Assembly (NCBI RefSeq): GCF_003688555.1
Contig: NZ_REFR01000009.1
Coordinates: 558,001 to 622,000, forward strand
Source of the DNA: Eilatimonas milleporae
GTDB lineage: Bacteria; Pseudomonadota; Alphaproteobacteria; Sphingomonadales; Kordiimonadaceae
DNA: 64,000 nucleotides
Direction: 5' to 3'
The notes beneath the pieces were generated by a model, which made no database searches, was not told the origin of the DNA, and saw only the letters and a program-made list of their open reading frames with translations. This document shows positions 55,977 through 64,000 of this stretch, piece by piece. The position numbers and the translations under genes are program-made. The number at the start of each line of letters is the position of its first letter. The stretch's first letter is position 1.

Positions 55977-58835
55977 ATGCCCAGTTTCTTCAATCTCTCC
56001 AACCTGAACGGCAGCAATGGTTTTGTTCTGAATGGTCTTAACGACGGTGACAACTTCGGTACTGCCGTCAGCACCGCCGGAGACATCAATGGCGATGAGA
56101 TCGACGATATCGTGATCGGGGCGAGTGTTGCCGACCCATCTGGCAGAATGAGCGCAGGGCAAAGCTTTGTCGTGTTTGGCCATACAGGCAACTTTAGCTC
56201 CGATTTGGACTTGTCCGACCTGAACGGGAACAACGGTTTTGTCGTCAACGGCATCAATCCGGGCGACTTTTTAGGCGATGCTGTCAGCACGGCAGGCGAC
56301 ATCAATAATGACGGGATTGATGACCTGATCATTGGCGCACCGCTTACCGATGTTGACAGCATCAATTCCGCCGGCGCAAGTTACGTAATCTTCGGTAAAG
56401 GCGAGGGCTTTGATACCTTCATTGATCTAACTGCTTTGGATGGCAACAATGGCTTTGTCATAAACGGTATTGATGAAGGCAATAACGCGGGAATTGCTGT
56501 CAGCACGGCCGGCGACATCAATGGCGATGACATCGACGACATTATTATCGGCGCATCGCGCAGCCTCACAAATTTTCCCGGACAAAGCTATGTGATTTTC
56601 GGCAGAGCTGGCGGCTTCGACGCAGACTTCAATGCCAGCACACTGGACGGAACAACCGGCTTTATTATCAATAGCATTATCGGCGACGATCTCGCCGGTG
56701 AAGCCGTCGGCGGCGCTGGCGATATCAATGGCGACGGTTTTGACGATCTGGTCATCGGTGCTTTCACAACAAGCACGAATGAAAACAAATATGTCGGCGA
56801 AACATTTGTCGTTTTCGGTGGCAGCAGCACTTTCAGCCCGACATTTGATCTTGCCACACTCAACGGCAACAATGGTTTCTCCATTCAAGGACAGGGCAGA
56901 TATGACGTATTGGGTGCATCCGTCAGTCTCGATGGCGATATCAATGGCGATGGCCTCAATGATCTGATTGTCACTGCGCCGAGTGCAGATGCCGGGCAAG
57001 CTTATGTCATCTTCGGCACAACGGCGGGATTCAATGCAAGCCTCGCCCCGTCCGATCTCGACGGCAACAATGGCTTTGTCATAACCAGCATCGACGCAGT
57101 GGAACGTTTCGGCGGGGCCAGCGCCACTGGCGATATCAACGGAGACGGTATTGACGATATTATAGTTAGCGCGTCGAGCGCGGACCCTTTCGGTAATACA
57201 ATGGCTGGCAAAACCTACATCGTTTTTGGCCAAACTGAAGGGTTCGGTGCCAGATTGGACTTGTCCACCCTTGATGGAGACGCAGGCTTTACCATCAACG
57301 GGATCAACGCCTATGATCGTAGTGGCCACGCCATCAGCATAGCCGGCGATATCAATGGCGACGGCTTTGACGATCTTATCATCGGCGCGCCGAATGCTGC
57401 GACAGGCACAACAAATGCGGGGGCAGCCTATGTAGTTTTCGGCGGCAGCGCTCTGGCACCGACAGTTTCCGGACTGACAGCACAGAGCGCCGCACAAAAT
57501 GCGGCAACCCGCATTGATCTTACAACCGTCAGCGTGTCCGAACACATCGCCGGCAATCCGGTTACATTGACGATCATGGCCTCCGATACCGGTGCCGTTC
57601 TGAAGGCCGCCGACGGTTCAAACCTTGGTGTGACAGCCACCGACGACGGCAACAATATGGTGACATTGGTTGGTACGGCGGCGAATATCACCGCCTATTT
57701 GGATGGCGTCGGCAACATTACATATACCGGTAGCGGCAACACTGCGCAGGATACGTTATCGCTTCAGGTAAGTGACGGTATTTTTCCCACACAGGAAGCA
57801 ATCACGGCGACCGTCACTTTAGCACCACCCCCAAACATCGCACCGTCCACGGCGAACGGCTCGGCGGCCTTGGATGCCGGCGCCACATATGTTTTTACGA
57901 CAAGCGACTTTGCCTTCTCGGACGCGGACGGCGGTGACTTCGCCGCGATCCGTATCGACGGATTACCGGATATCGGTGCGCTGACGCTACTCGGATCGGC
58001 CGTCGACGCCGGACAGGTCATCAGCCTGTCCGATATTGCCGTCGGGCAGCTCGTCTATACCGCCGATGCAAGGGGGGCGGACTCCAGTTTCAGCTTTCGC
58101 GTCAGCGACGGCGCGGCCCTGTCGTCCACGGCCCGGTTCAGTCTTACAGTCACGGACCCGGTTCCGGGTGACGGGTCCGGTGGCAACGATCCGCTTGGCC
58201 CCGTCGCCGGATCGCCAGGAGACGACATACTGATCGCCGGCGATACCGACGACACCATTCGCGGTCAGGAAGGCAACGACGAAATCCGTGCCGGCGGCGG
58301 GAATGACCGAATTGTCGCCGGGCTGCGGGACGACGGGAATGACACACTGTTCGGCGGCAATGGCAATGATACGGTCGGCGGCGGTGTCGGCGATGACGAT
58401 ATCGATGGCGGCAATGACAATGACCTGCTGTTTGGCGGTGCCGGCAACGACGCCATCTTCGGCGGTGACGATGATGACACGATTTTCAACGGAACCGGCA
58501 ATGACACGGCCAACGGTGGAAATGGCAACGATACCCTGTGGGGCGGCGCCGGCGACGATATACTGGCCGGCGGCACTGGCAGCGATACCTTCATTTTCGG
58601 CCAGACAAGCGGCAATGACCGCATTGTCGATTTTGATATTGGTGCCGACATTCTCAACCTGCGGCATGCGCCGGCACAGTTTCAGACCCTGTCCGATGTC
58701 AGCGCCGCAGCACGCTTGGTGATTGACGGCGCAAACGGCAACCCGAATCTGGTCATCGATATCGGCGATGGGCAAAGCGTCATACTGGCAGGTCTGATTC
58801 CGGTCGACATCAGCGACATGACAATCGTGCTGTGA
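55977..58835 (+). CDS. Secreted RTX protein with FG-GAP beta-propeller
   Basis: A 952-residue protein. Residues about 1-490 hold seven FG-GAP (integrin-alpha-like) repeats, each with a GDINGDxxDDIxIGA core that binds Ca2+ (for example VSTAGDINGDEIDDIVIG). Two cadherin-like or VCBS-type beta-sandwich segments follow (residues 495-735). Residues 740-900 hold RTX nonapeptides (GGNGNDTVGGG, GGAGNDAIFGG, GGTGSDTF). There is no N-terminal signal; RTX proteins leave by type I secretion with a C-terminal signal. No secretion genes are adjacent. Likely an adhesin. Confidence 0.9.
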   Translation: MPSFFNLSNLNGSNGFVLNGLNDGDNFGTAVSTAGDINGDEIDDIVIGASVADPSGRMSAGQSFVVFGHTGNFSSDLDLSDLNGNNGFVVNGINPGDFLGDAVSTAGDINNDGIDDLIIGAPLTDVDSINSAGASYVIFGKGEGFDTFIDLTALDGNNGFVINGIDEGNNAGIAVSTAGDINGDDIDDIIIGASRSLTNFPGQSYVIFGRAGGFDADFNASTLDGTTGFIINSIIGDDLAGEAVGGAGDINGDGFDDLVIGAFTTSTNENKYVGETFVVFGGSSTFSPTFDLATLNGNNGFSIQGQGRYDVLGASVSLDGDINGDGLNDLIVTAPSADAGQAYVIFGTTAGFNASLAPSDLDGNNGFVITSIDAVERFGGASATGDINGDGIDDIIVSASSADPFGNTMAGKTYIVFGQTEGFGARLDLSTLDGDAGFTINGINAYDRSGHAISIAGDINGDGFDDLIIGAPNAATGTTNAGAAYVVFGGSALAPTVSGLTAQSAAQNAATRIDLTTVSVSEHIAGNPVTLTIMASDTGAVLKAADGSNLGVTATDDGNNMVTLVGTAANITAYLDGVGNITYTGSGNTAQDTLSLQVSDGIFPTQEAITATVTLAPPPNIAPSTANGSAALDAGATYVFTTSDFAFSDADGGDFAAIRIDGLPDIGALTLLGSAVDAGQVISLSDIAVGQLVYTADARGADSSFSFRVSDGAALSSTARFSLTVTDPVPGDGSGGNDPLGPVAGSPGDDILIAGDTDDTIRGQEGNDEIRAGGGNDRIVAGLRDDGNDTLFGGNGNDTVGGGVGDDDIDGGNDNDLLFGGAGNDAIFGGDDDDTIFNGTGNDTANGGNGNDTLWGGAGDDILAGGTGSDTFIFGQTSGNDRIVDFDIGADILNLRHAPAQFQTLSDVSAAARLVIDGANGNPNLVIDIGDGQSVILAGLIPVDISDMTIVL

Positions 58836-59166
58836 CAGCAATCATGGTATGATGGCATTTACATTCTGGCATCCGACAGCGGTCTCCCAAAATTTGGGAG
58901 ATGGTGGCACACGGCTTTCAAAAGGCTGCTGCACGTAGGGATCGAGCAGGGGGCAAAATCCAGCAATCGGCCATAAAAAAACGCCGCCGGGACTGTCCTG
59001 TGCCTGCGGGCGCATTACTCCAGTATTGCTGGCTATACATCAATGATGCGGTCAATCCGGTCATCGGTCAAGGATCATTTTTTCGCGCCTCAAGGTGACA
59101 AATGTCATGGCTGGCCTGTTTTCCCCGCCATAGAGTGGCAGGGAAATTCGGAAGGGAGTCGCCATC
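58836..59166. other. Intergenic region after RTX gene
   Basis: About 330 bases with no supported gene. It includes the palindrome at 58883 and an A-run at 58975. The right end should hold the methyltransferase operon promoter. Confidence 0.45.
58883..58901. promoter_or_regulatory. Perfect 9-1-9 palindrome
   Basis: TCTCCCAAAATTTGGGAGA is a perfect 9-1-9 palindrome 48 bases after the RTX stop and 265 bases before the methyltransferase. It has no T-run, so it is more likely an operator than a terminator. Confidence 0.5.
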
Positions 59167-60384
59167 ATGACAAAACCGGAATCCATTGACGTTCCGCCGC
59201 CCTGGCACCTTGTGGGCCAGCACGCCGTTTTCCCGAAAGCGCGCCATGACGAAATCGCCCGCTTCAATTTTCTCGCCAATATGAACAAGCATCTGGCCCA
59301 GACGCTCGGCCCCGGCAACAAGCTGGCCTATGAAACCCGCGTCCTGCCCGCCCTGCGCAAGGAACTGGGCCGCGATCCCGAAAACCGGCATGAAATCCGC
59401 CGCGCCATGAACAAGGACCCCTATCACCGGTTCTGGAGCGCCCTGAAGCGCAACACCATGGAACAGCGCCAGCAGGCCGGACGGTCCATGGTGCTGCGCC
59501 AGATCGACGATCTGGTCGCCGCCGCGAAAGACCTGAACGCGGGGTCCGACCGGCTGAACCTGGACCCGACGACGGACCTGCCCAATTACGTCAAGAATGT
59601 CGACCATCACTGCATGCCCGGCAGCTATCACACCGAACTTATGCCCGACGATGTCTCGGCCGGCGCCAATTATGACTGCGGCCTGTTCGTCACCACGGGC
59701 GGGGCGCTCGGCACCTATTCCGACGGCGGCGGCAAGGCCGTGGCCGAATGGGCCACGTCCAATCCCGATTTCAGGCCGAAACGGATCCTTGATGTCGGCT
59801 GTACGCTGGGCCACAACATGCTGCCCATCGCCGAGGCCTATCCCGATGCCGAGGTCACCGGTATTGATGTGGGCGCGCCGGTGCTGCGGTACGGCCATGC
59901 CCGCGCCAAGGCGCTCGGCGTCGACAATGTGCGTTTCGTCCAGATGAACGCCGAGGACCTGTCCCGGTTCGAGGATGAAAGCTTCGACTGGGTGCAGACC
60001 ACCATGTATCTGCACGAAACCTCCAATGCCGGCATGGCCCGCATGATGAAGGAATTTTACCGCGTGCTGGCGCCGGGCGGTCTGCTGCTGCACGTGGAAC
60101 AGCCGCAATACACCGACGACATGCCGCTGTATGAACAGTTCATCCGCGACTGGGATGCCTTCAACAACAACGAACCCTTCTGGTCGAAGGTGCACGAACT
60201 GGACCTGCAGGAATGCATGGCCGACGCCGGGTTCAGCCACAATGAAATGTTTGTCACCGGCGTCCGCGCCGTCGTCGACAGCGATGTCTTCCCGGCCGCC
60301 AAGACCGGTGATCTGGAAGACCATGGCCGCGCCGCCGCATGGCACGCCTTCGGCGCCTGGAAGGGGATGAACGATGCCGCTTGA
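59167..60384 (+). CDS. SAM-dependent methyltransferase with N-terminal extension
   Basis: A 405-residue protein. The class I methyltransferase fold begins near residue 200 with ILDVGCTLGHNMLPIAEAYP, quoted in part as DVGCTLGHN, then GIDVGAPVLRYG, FVQMNAEDLSRFEDESFDWV and VLAPGGLLLHVEQP. The first 190 residues form a helical domain not typical of the family and may bind substrate. GGAAGGGAGT precedes the ATG. It overlaps the next small gene by 11 bases. Confidence 0.88.
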   Translation: MTKPESIDVPPPWHLVGQHAVFPKARHDEIARFNFLANMNKHLAQTLGPGNKLAYETRVLPALRKELGRDPENRHEIRRAMNKDPYHRFWSALKRNTMEQRQQAGRSMVLRQIDDLVAAAKDLNAGSDRLNLDPTTDLPNYVKNVDHHCMPGSYHTELMPDDVSAGANYDCGLFVTTGGALGTYSDGGGKAVAEWATSNPDFRPKRILDVGCTLGHNMLPIAEAYPDAEVTGIDVGAPVLRYGHARAKALGVDNVRFVQMNAEDLSRFEDESFDWVQTTMYLHETSNAGMARMMKEFYRVLAPGGLLLHVEQPQYTDDMPLYEQFIRDWDAFNNNEPFWSKVHELDLQECMADAGFSHNEMFVTGVRAVVDSDVFPAAKTGDLEDHGRAAAWHAFGAWKGMNDAA

Positions 60385-60727
60385 TCACATCACGCTCGCC
60401 AACACCAAATCCACCGGCAAACGCCCGCAGTATTTCGACGATCCGGCGGTGGACCGGCTGACCTCCATGCTGTTGGCCACGGTGCAGGAACTGGCCGTCA
60501 CACGCGAACGCCTGGACACCATCGAACGCCTGCTGGACAGCAAGGGCGTCCTCTCCCGCGCCGAGACGGAAACCTATCGCCCCGCCCTCGACGTGGCCGA
60601 GGAACGCGGCCTTGCCCACCGGGACCTGATCTCCCGCGTCATGCGGGCCGTCCAGCAGGATATGGAGGCTCTGACCCGCACGGAAAAAACCCCCGATCAG
60701 CTTGCGGATGAATTTTCGCGCGGCTGA
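60374..60727 (+). CDS. Small unknown protein coupled to the methyltransferase
   Basis: A 117-residue, charged, helical protein (LTSMLLATVQELAVTRERLDTIERLLDSKG) with no recognised family. The 11-base overlap with the methyltransferase gene, and the coiled-coil-like heptads in residues 30-55, suggest that it is a partner subunit. Followed 108 bases later by the AhpD-like gene. Confidence 0.6.
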   Translation: MPLDHITLANTKSTGKRPQYFDDPAVDRLTSMLLATVQELAVTRERLDTIERLLDSKGVLSRAETETYRPALDVAEERGLAHRDLISRVMRAVQQDMEALTRTEKTPDQLADEFSRG

Positions 60728-60835
60728 TTGCGGGAACAGCGCACGGCAGATGTGCCCGGCAATACCCGCCGGGCACATATCCGTCTGCAAAGACCGCGAA
60801 ACCATCCGTCAACACCGTCAAGGAGTATCAGGGAC

Positions 60836-61402
60836 GTGCCCAGGCTTGACCCGCTGACATGGGATGAAATCGATCCCGAAATCCGCCAGCCCATGCGGGA
60901 CGGGGCGGCGATGATGGGCTTCATGCCCAATGACGCCCTGACCATGGCGCGCAATCCCGCCCTGTTGCAGGCCACATGGCAGCTTGTCGCCGCGACGCTG
61001 GGCCGGGACCGGCCCGACAGTCGGGTGGACGGCGCCCTGAAACGGCTGATCGGTCTGGCCGCCAGCCGCAGCGCCGGCTGCGATTACTGCCAGGCCCATA
61101 CCGTCTTTTCCGCATTGAAACAGGGGGTGGACAGAGACAAGATCCGGGCGCTGGATACGTTTGAGGACAGCCCGGCCTTTTCACCGGCGGAAAAAGCCGC
61201 CATCCGCGTCGCCGGCAAATCGGCGCAAGCGCCCAATGGTGTCACCGACGCCGATTTCACCGCACTGAAACAGCATTTCAGCGATGACGACATCACCGAC
61301 ATTGTCGCCGTCATCGCCCTGTTCGGCTTTCTCAACCGCTGGAACAGCACCCTGCTCAGCGATATCGAGGCCGAACCGACCGCCTGCATGCTGTCGCTTT
61401 AG
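60836..61402 (+). CDS. Carboxymuconolactone decarboxylase/AhpD-like protein
   Basis: A 188-residue AhpD-fold protein from a GTG start with AAGGAG about 10 bases upstream. The redox motif CDYCQAH (in SAGCDYCQAHT) is intact. AhpD-like proteins reduce peroxiredoxins or act as small lyases; the DPEIRQPMRDG N terminus is like many members of peroxidase-related clusters. Probably co-transcribed with the methyltransferase gene. Confidence 0.85.
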   Translation: MPRLDPLTWDEIDPEIRQPMRDGAAMMGFMPNDALTMARNPALLQATWQLVAATLGRDRPDSRVDGALKRLIGLAASRSAGCDYCQAHTVFSALKQGVDRDKIRALDTFEDSPAFSPAEKAAIRVAGKSAQAPNGVTDADFTALKQHFSDDDITDIVAVIALFGFLNRWNSTLLSDIEAEPTACMLSL

Positions 61403-61475
61403 ACTTTACGCACACGAAACCACGGCCTGAACCGGCACCGCCCGGCCGGCCGCACATTGGGGAGGGAAACACGCA

Positions 61476-62381
61476 ATGACACACGCCATGGATACCGAAG
61501 GCCGGATCAAGGCCGGCACCGTCAACACACCGGACCTGGACGGGTCCGTCGCCGATTATGAACAATGGCTCGGCTACCGCGTGGTCGAGCGCGGGCTGGT
61601 CTCCGACACCCACGCCGCGCACTGGCAGGCACCCGCCATGGCCGGCAACCGCTATGCGGTCATGGCGCCGGCCTCGGGCGCGCCCGTATATATCCGCTTT
61701 GTCGAAGGGACGGCCGTCCCCGCCTACAAACCGCTGATGTCGTTCGGCTGGGCCTCGCTCGAATTGACCATACAGGACTGTGACGGCCTGCACGAACAAC
61801 TGAAAGCCTCACCCTTCGAGATTATCGGCGAACCCGCCTATCTGGATTTTTCCGATGCCATTTACCCCATGCAGGCCGTCGGCCGTGCCGGCGAGGTGCT
61901 GTATCTGAACCAGGTCAACGGGTCCCTGCCCGATTATGACCTGCCGCTGGCACAAAGCCCGGTGGATCATATCTTCATCACCATTCTCGCCACGCCGGAC
62001 ATGCAGAAGGGCGTCGATTTCTATGTCAAAGGGTTCGGCTGGGCCCAGGGCAACACCTATGACGTACCCTATTCCGTCATCAACAATGCCTTCGGCTTCC
62101 CGGAAGACCGGTCGCACAAATTGTCGATGAACTGCGTCGGCCGCATGGTCAATAACGAAGTGGACCAGTATCCGGCGGAAACCATCGTCCGCCCGCAGGT
62201 GGACGGCGAGCTGCCGCCGGGCGTGTCCATGGTGTCCTTCATCACGGACTCGCTGGACGCTGCGCACACAGGGGCACTCGGCCCCGCCGTCCGCCTGGAG
62301 GGACACCCCTATGACGGTCGCCAAAGCGCACTGTTTCGCGGCTCCGCCGGGGAACTGGCCGAACTGATCCAGCGGACCTGA
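61476..62381 (+). CDS. Two-module VOC-family protein
   Basis: A 301-residue protein made of two VOC modules: the first near residues 10-145 (VNTPDLDGSVADYEQWLGYRV, quoted in part as YEQWLGYRVVERG), the second near residues 155-300 (VDHIFITILATPDMQKGVDFY, quoted in part as GVDFYVKGFG). The metal-ligand positions are only partly kept, so it may not be a dioxygenase. GGGGAGGGAAAC precedes the ATG. Fourth gene of the putative methyltransferase operon. Confidence 0.82.
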   Translation: MTHAMDTEGRIKAGTVNTPDLDGSVADYEQWLGYRVVERGLVSDTHAAHWQAPAMAGNRYAVMAPASGAPVYIRFVEGTAVPAYKPLMSFGWASLELTIQDCDGLHEQLKASPFEIIGEPAYLDFSDAIYPMQAVGRAGEVLYLNQVNGSLPDYDLPLAQSPVDHIFITILATPDMQKGVDFYVKGFGWAQGNTYDVPYSVINNAFGFPEDRSHKLSMNCVGRMVNNEVDQYPAETIVRPQVDGELPPGVSMVSFITDSLDAAHTGALGPAVRLEGHPYDGRQSALFRGSAGELAELIQRT

Positions 62382-62428
62382 CAAACCGGGCAGACGCGTC
62401 TGTTACGTCCCGGCTGTCCGGAACGATA

Positions 62429-62457
62429 CCGATCATGGCCAAACCGGTCATGATCGG
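62429..62457. promoter_or_regulatory. 9-base inverted repeat upstream of TRAP genes
   Basis: CCGATCATG (62429-62437) and CATGATCGG (62449-62457) are perfect reverse complements with an 11-base spacer, 71 bases upstream of dctP. It may be an operator for the transporter genes or a hairpin after the VOC gene. It is not related to the 8-4-8 sites. Confidence 0.5.
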
Positions 62458-62527
62458 GCTATCCATATAGGCGGACGGACAACAGACAGACGGGCAACAA
62501 ACAGACGGGCAAGGGAGCGGTGACAGC

Positions 62528-63625
62528 GTGACGCCACGCACGGCGGACGGGGATACGGCAGATACGCCGGACGGAACAGGCCCGGACTGGCGCCTGCTGC
62601 TCGGCCTGATCCTTGTGGGCGTGCCGGGGCTTTTCCTCGCCCTCGGCAATCTCGGCCCGCGCGCCGACGTCCACTGGGACCTGTCCGTGCCCTGGGCGGA
62701 AAGTGAATTTCACACCCGCAACGCCATCCGCTTCGCTGAAGAAGTCGCCGTGGTCACGGACGGGCGCGTGCGCATCACCGTGCATCCGGGCGCCGTCCTC
62801 GGCATCAAGGGGCCAGGCTCCCTGCGCGCGGTCGAGGACGGCATCGTCGCCATGGCCGAAATGGCCGGTTTCCAGCAGATCGGCAGCGAACCTGTTCTGG
62901 GTCTGGAGGCCCTGCCCTTCCTCGTCGACACCCATGATGAACTGCGCACCCTGTACCGGTTTCTGCGCGCACCCGTTGAGGCCGCCTTTGAACGCCACGG
63001 GATGAAGGTGCTGTATCTGGTGCCGTGGCCGAACCAGAATTTGTACACGCGCGGCCAGCCCGACAGCCTGCGGTCCCTCGCCGGGCTGAAGGTCCGCACG
63101 CTGGATGCCAACACCACCGATATGATGGACCGTCTCGGCCTGACGCCGATCCAGATGCCCTCGCCCGATGTGGTGCCGGCGCTGGCCGCCGGCGCCATCG
63201 ATGCGACGCTGACCTCCACCACCACCGGCGCGGCACAGAAATACTGGGAATTCCTCGATGTCATCATCCGCACCAATCACAATTGGGCGTCGAACATGAT
63301 GGTGGTCAATGCCGATGCCTGGGCCGGTCTGTCGGACCGGGACAGACAGGCGATCGAGGCCCTCGCCGCCCGGCTGGAGCCGGACTTCTGGCGGGTGTCG
63401 GAACGGGACGACCGCGAAAAACTCGCCGTCCTCAAGGCCGAGGGCATGCAGGTCATGGTGCCCGATGCGGTCATGGCGGGGCAGTTGCGCGCCGTCGCCC
63501 GGCCCATGTGGCATGAATTTGTCGCCCGCGTGCCCGAGGCCCGGCCGGTACTGGACGCCTATCTGCGCGCCACCGGCCGCGCCCCGCTGGACGACGCCGG
63601 CCCAAGCGACGGAAACGGGTCATGA
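62528..63625 (+). CDS. dctP: TRAP transporter substrate-binding protein DctP
   Basis: A 365-residue DctP-family binding protein. A hydrophobic segment (LLLGLILVGVPGLFLALGN) acts as signal or anchor. The family pattern includes WAESEFHTRNAIRFAEEV, VTDGRVRITVHPGAVLG, and LAGLKVRTLDANTTDMMDRLG. The start is GTG. It gives high-affinity uptake of an organic acid or similar solute with DctQ and DctM. The next gene overlaps by 4 bases. Confidence 0.9.
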   Translation: MTPRTADGDTADTPDGTGPDWRLLLGLILVGVPGLFLALGNLGPRADVHWDLSVPWAESEFHTRNAIRFAEEVAVVTDGRVRITVHPGAVLGIKGPGSLRAVEDGIVAMAEMAGFQQIGSEPVLGLEALPFLVDTHDELRTLYRFLRAPVEAAFERHGMKVLYLVPWPNQNLYTRGQPDSLRSLAGLKVRTLDANTTDMMDRLGLTPIQMPSPDVVPALAAGAIDATLTSTTTGAAQKYWEFLDVIIRTNHNWASNMMVVNADAWAGLSDRDRQAIEALAARLEPDFWRVSERDDREKLAVLKAEGMQVMVPDAVMAGQLRAVARPMWHEFVARVPEARPVLDAYLRATGRAPLDDAGPSDGNGS

Positions 63626-64000
63626 GCCTCCACGCCGACACGGGCCGAGCCCAGGACGGGATACTGGACCGCCTGCTTGTCGGCATTGACGCGCTGTGCC
63701 GCGTCGCCGCCTGGGGGGCTGCCGCCGTTCTGGCCGCTTTGTTTCTGTTGGGTCTGGCGGAAATTCTGCTGCGCAATCTGTTCGGATACAGCCTGCCCAT
63801 CGCGGTGGAATACAGCGGCTATCTCGTCGGCATCAGTCTTCTGCTCGGCAGCGGCTGGACCCTGCAACAGGGCGGCCAGATCCGCGTCGGGCTGTTGATC
63901 GAACGCCTCGGCCCCGCCGGCCGGCGGGCGGTGGACACCGCCGCCACCGTCTTCGCCCTTGTCACCGCGCTGTTTCTCGCCGCCGCGCTGGTCCGCTACA
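63622..64000 (+). CDS. dctQ: TRAP transporter small permease DctQ (partial)
   Basis: The frame is open to the right edge of the window, about 126 residues seen. Four-helix DctQ-type protein: AAVLAALFLLGLAEILLRNLFG, quoted in part as GLAEILLRNLFG, then VEYSGYLVGISLLLGSGWTL. The ATG overlaps the dctP stop (ATGA). The large permease gene dctM probably follows outside the window. Confidence 0.88.
   Translation, partial: MSLHADTGRAQDGILDRLLVGIDALCRVAAWGAAAVLAALFLLGLAEILLRNLFGYSLPIAVEYSGYLVGISLLLGSGWTLQQGGQIRVGLLIERLGPAGRRAVDTAATVFALVTALFLAAALVRY

Noticed and set aside
56427-57545. A cysteine-rich minus-strand frame opposite the FG-GAP repeats
   Set aside because: It reflects the repeated GDINGD codons read in reverse, and the plus strand is clearly coding.
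1-64000. tRNA, rRNA or CRISPR elements
   Set aside because: No cloverleaf, rRNA-like or regularly spaced repeat-spacer pattern was recognised by eye; a dedicated scan would be decisive.

Overview
The window looks like an alphaproteobacterial chromosome. It is GC-rich throughout, and the ruvC-ruvA-ruvB-ybgC-tolQ-tolR-tolA-tolB order is typical of Proteobacteria. An intracellular polyhydroxyalkanoate (PHA) depolymerase, a FecI/FecR iron-signalling pair, TonB-dependent receptors and a TRAP transporter suggest a heterotrophic, probably aquatic, carbon-storing bacterium. No rRNA, tRNA, CRISPR array or intact insertion sequence was recognised. The genus cannot be named from the sequence alone.

The first 17 kb is mainly housekeeping: cysQ, an NnrU-like membrane protein, the tol and ruv genes, yebC, a secreted Kelch protein, uup, an isoquinoline-oxidoreductase-like molybdenum hydroxylase (IorA/IorB type), a DM13 protein, yaaA and an MFS transporter. 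pal and cpoB, which normally follow tolB, are absent here. From 18.5 to 26 kb there is a PHA depolymerase with a very long lysine/alanine/proline tail like that of PhaF or histone H1. It is followed by an orphan sensor kinase, a glyoxalase/fRMsr/GNAT operon and a stand-alone CHAD protein.

From about 26 to 62 kb lies what appears to be one large accessory catabolic locus built from several transcription units. They encode an N-carbamoylsarcosine amidase-like hydrolase, two PuuE-like deacetylases, an alpha/beta-hydrolase-like protein, several VOC proteins, an MFS carrier, a six-helix membrane protein with a DUF1838 protein, an MDR oxidoreductase, a CpeT-like exported protein, and a TonB receptor. 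A GntR/UTRA regulator diverges from a DUF1330-aldehyde dehydrogenase-flavoprotein-nitrilase-like operon. A methyltransferase, an AhpD-like protein and a double VOC protein follow, and TRAP transporter genes run off the right edge. Five 8-4-8 palindromes related to TTGTTATA-N4-TATAACAA lie in front of five of these units and suggest one shared regulator. The substrate is unknown; the enzyme set suggests a nitrogen-containing or cyclic organic compound.

Unrelated modules sit inside this locus: a fecI-fecR-receptor set whose receptor gene is frameshifted (30.9-35.1 kb); a lower-GC island encoding a MACPF pore-forming-type protein, a possible actinoporin-like protein and two unknown proteins (39.4-43.5 kb); a RES/Xre toxin-antitoxin pair with a long perfect operator repeat (48.8-49.9 kb); and a 952-residue RTX protein with a seven-blade FG-GAP propeller (56-58.8 kb).
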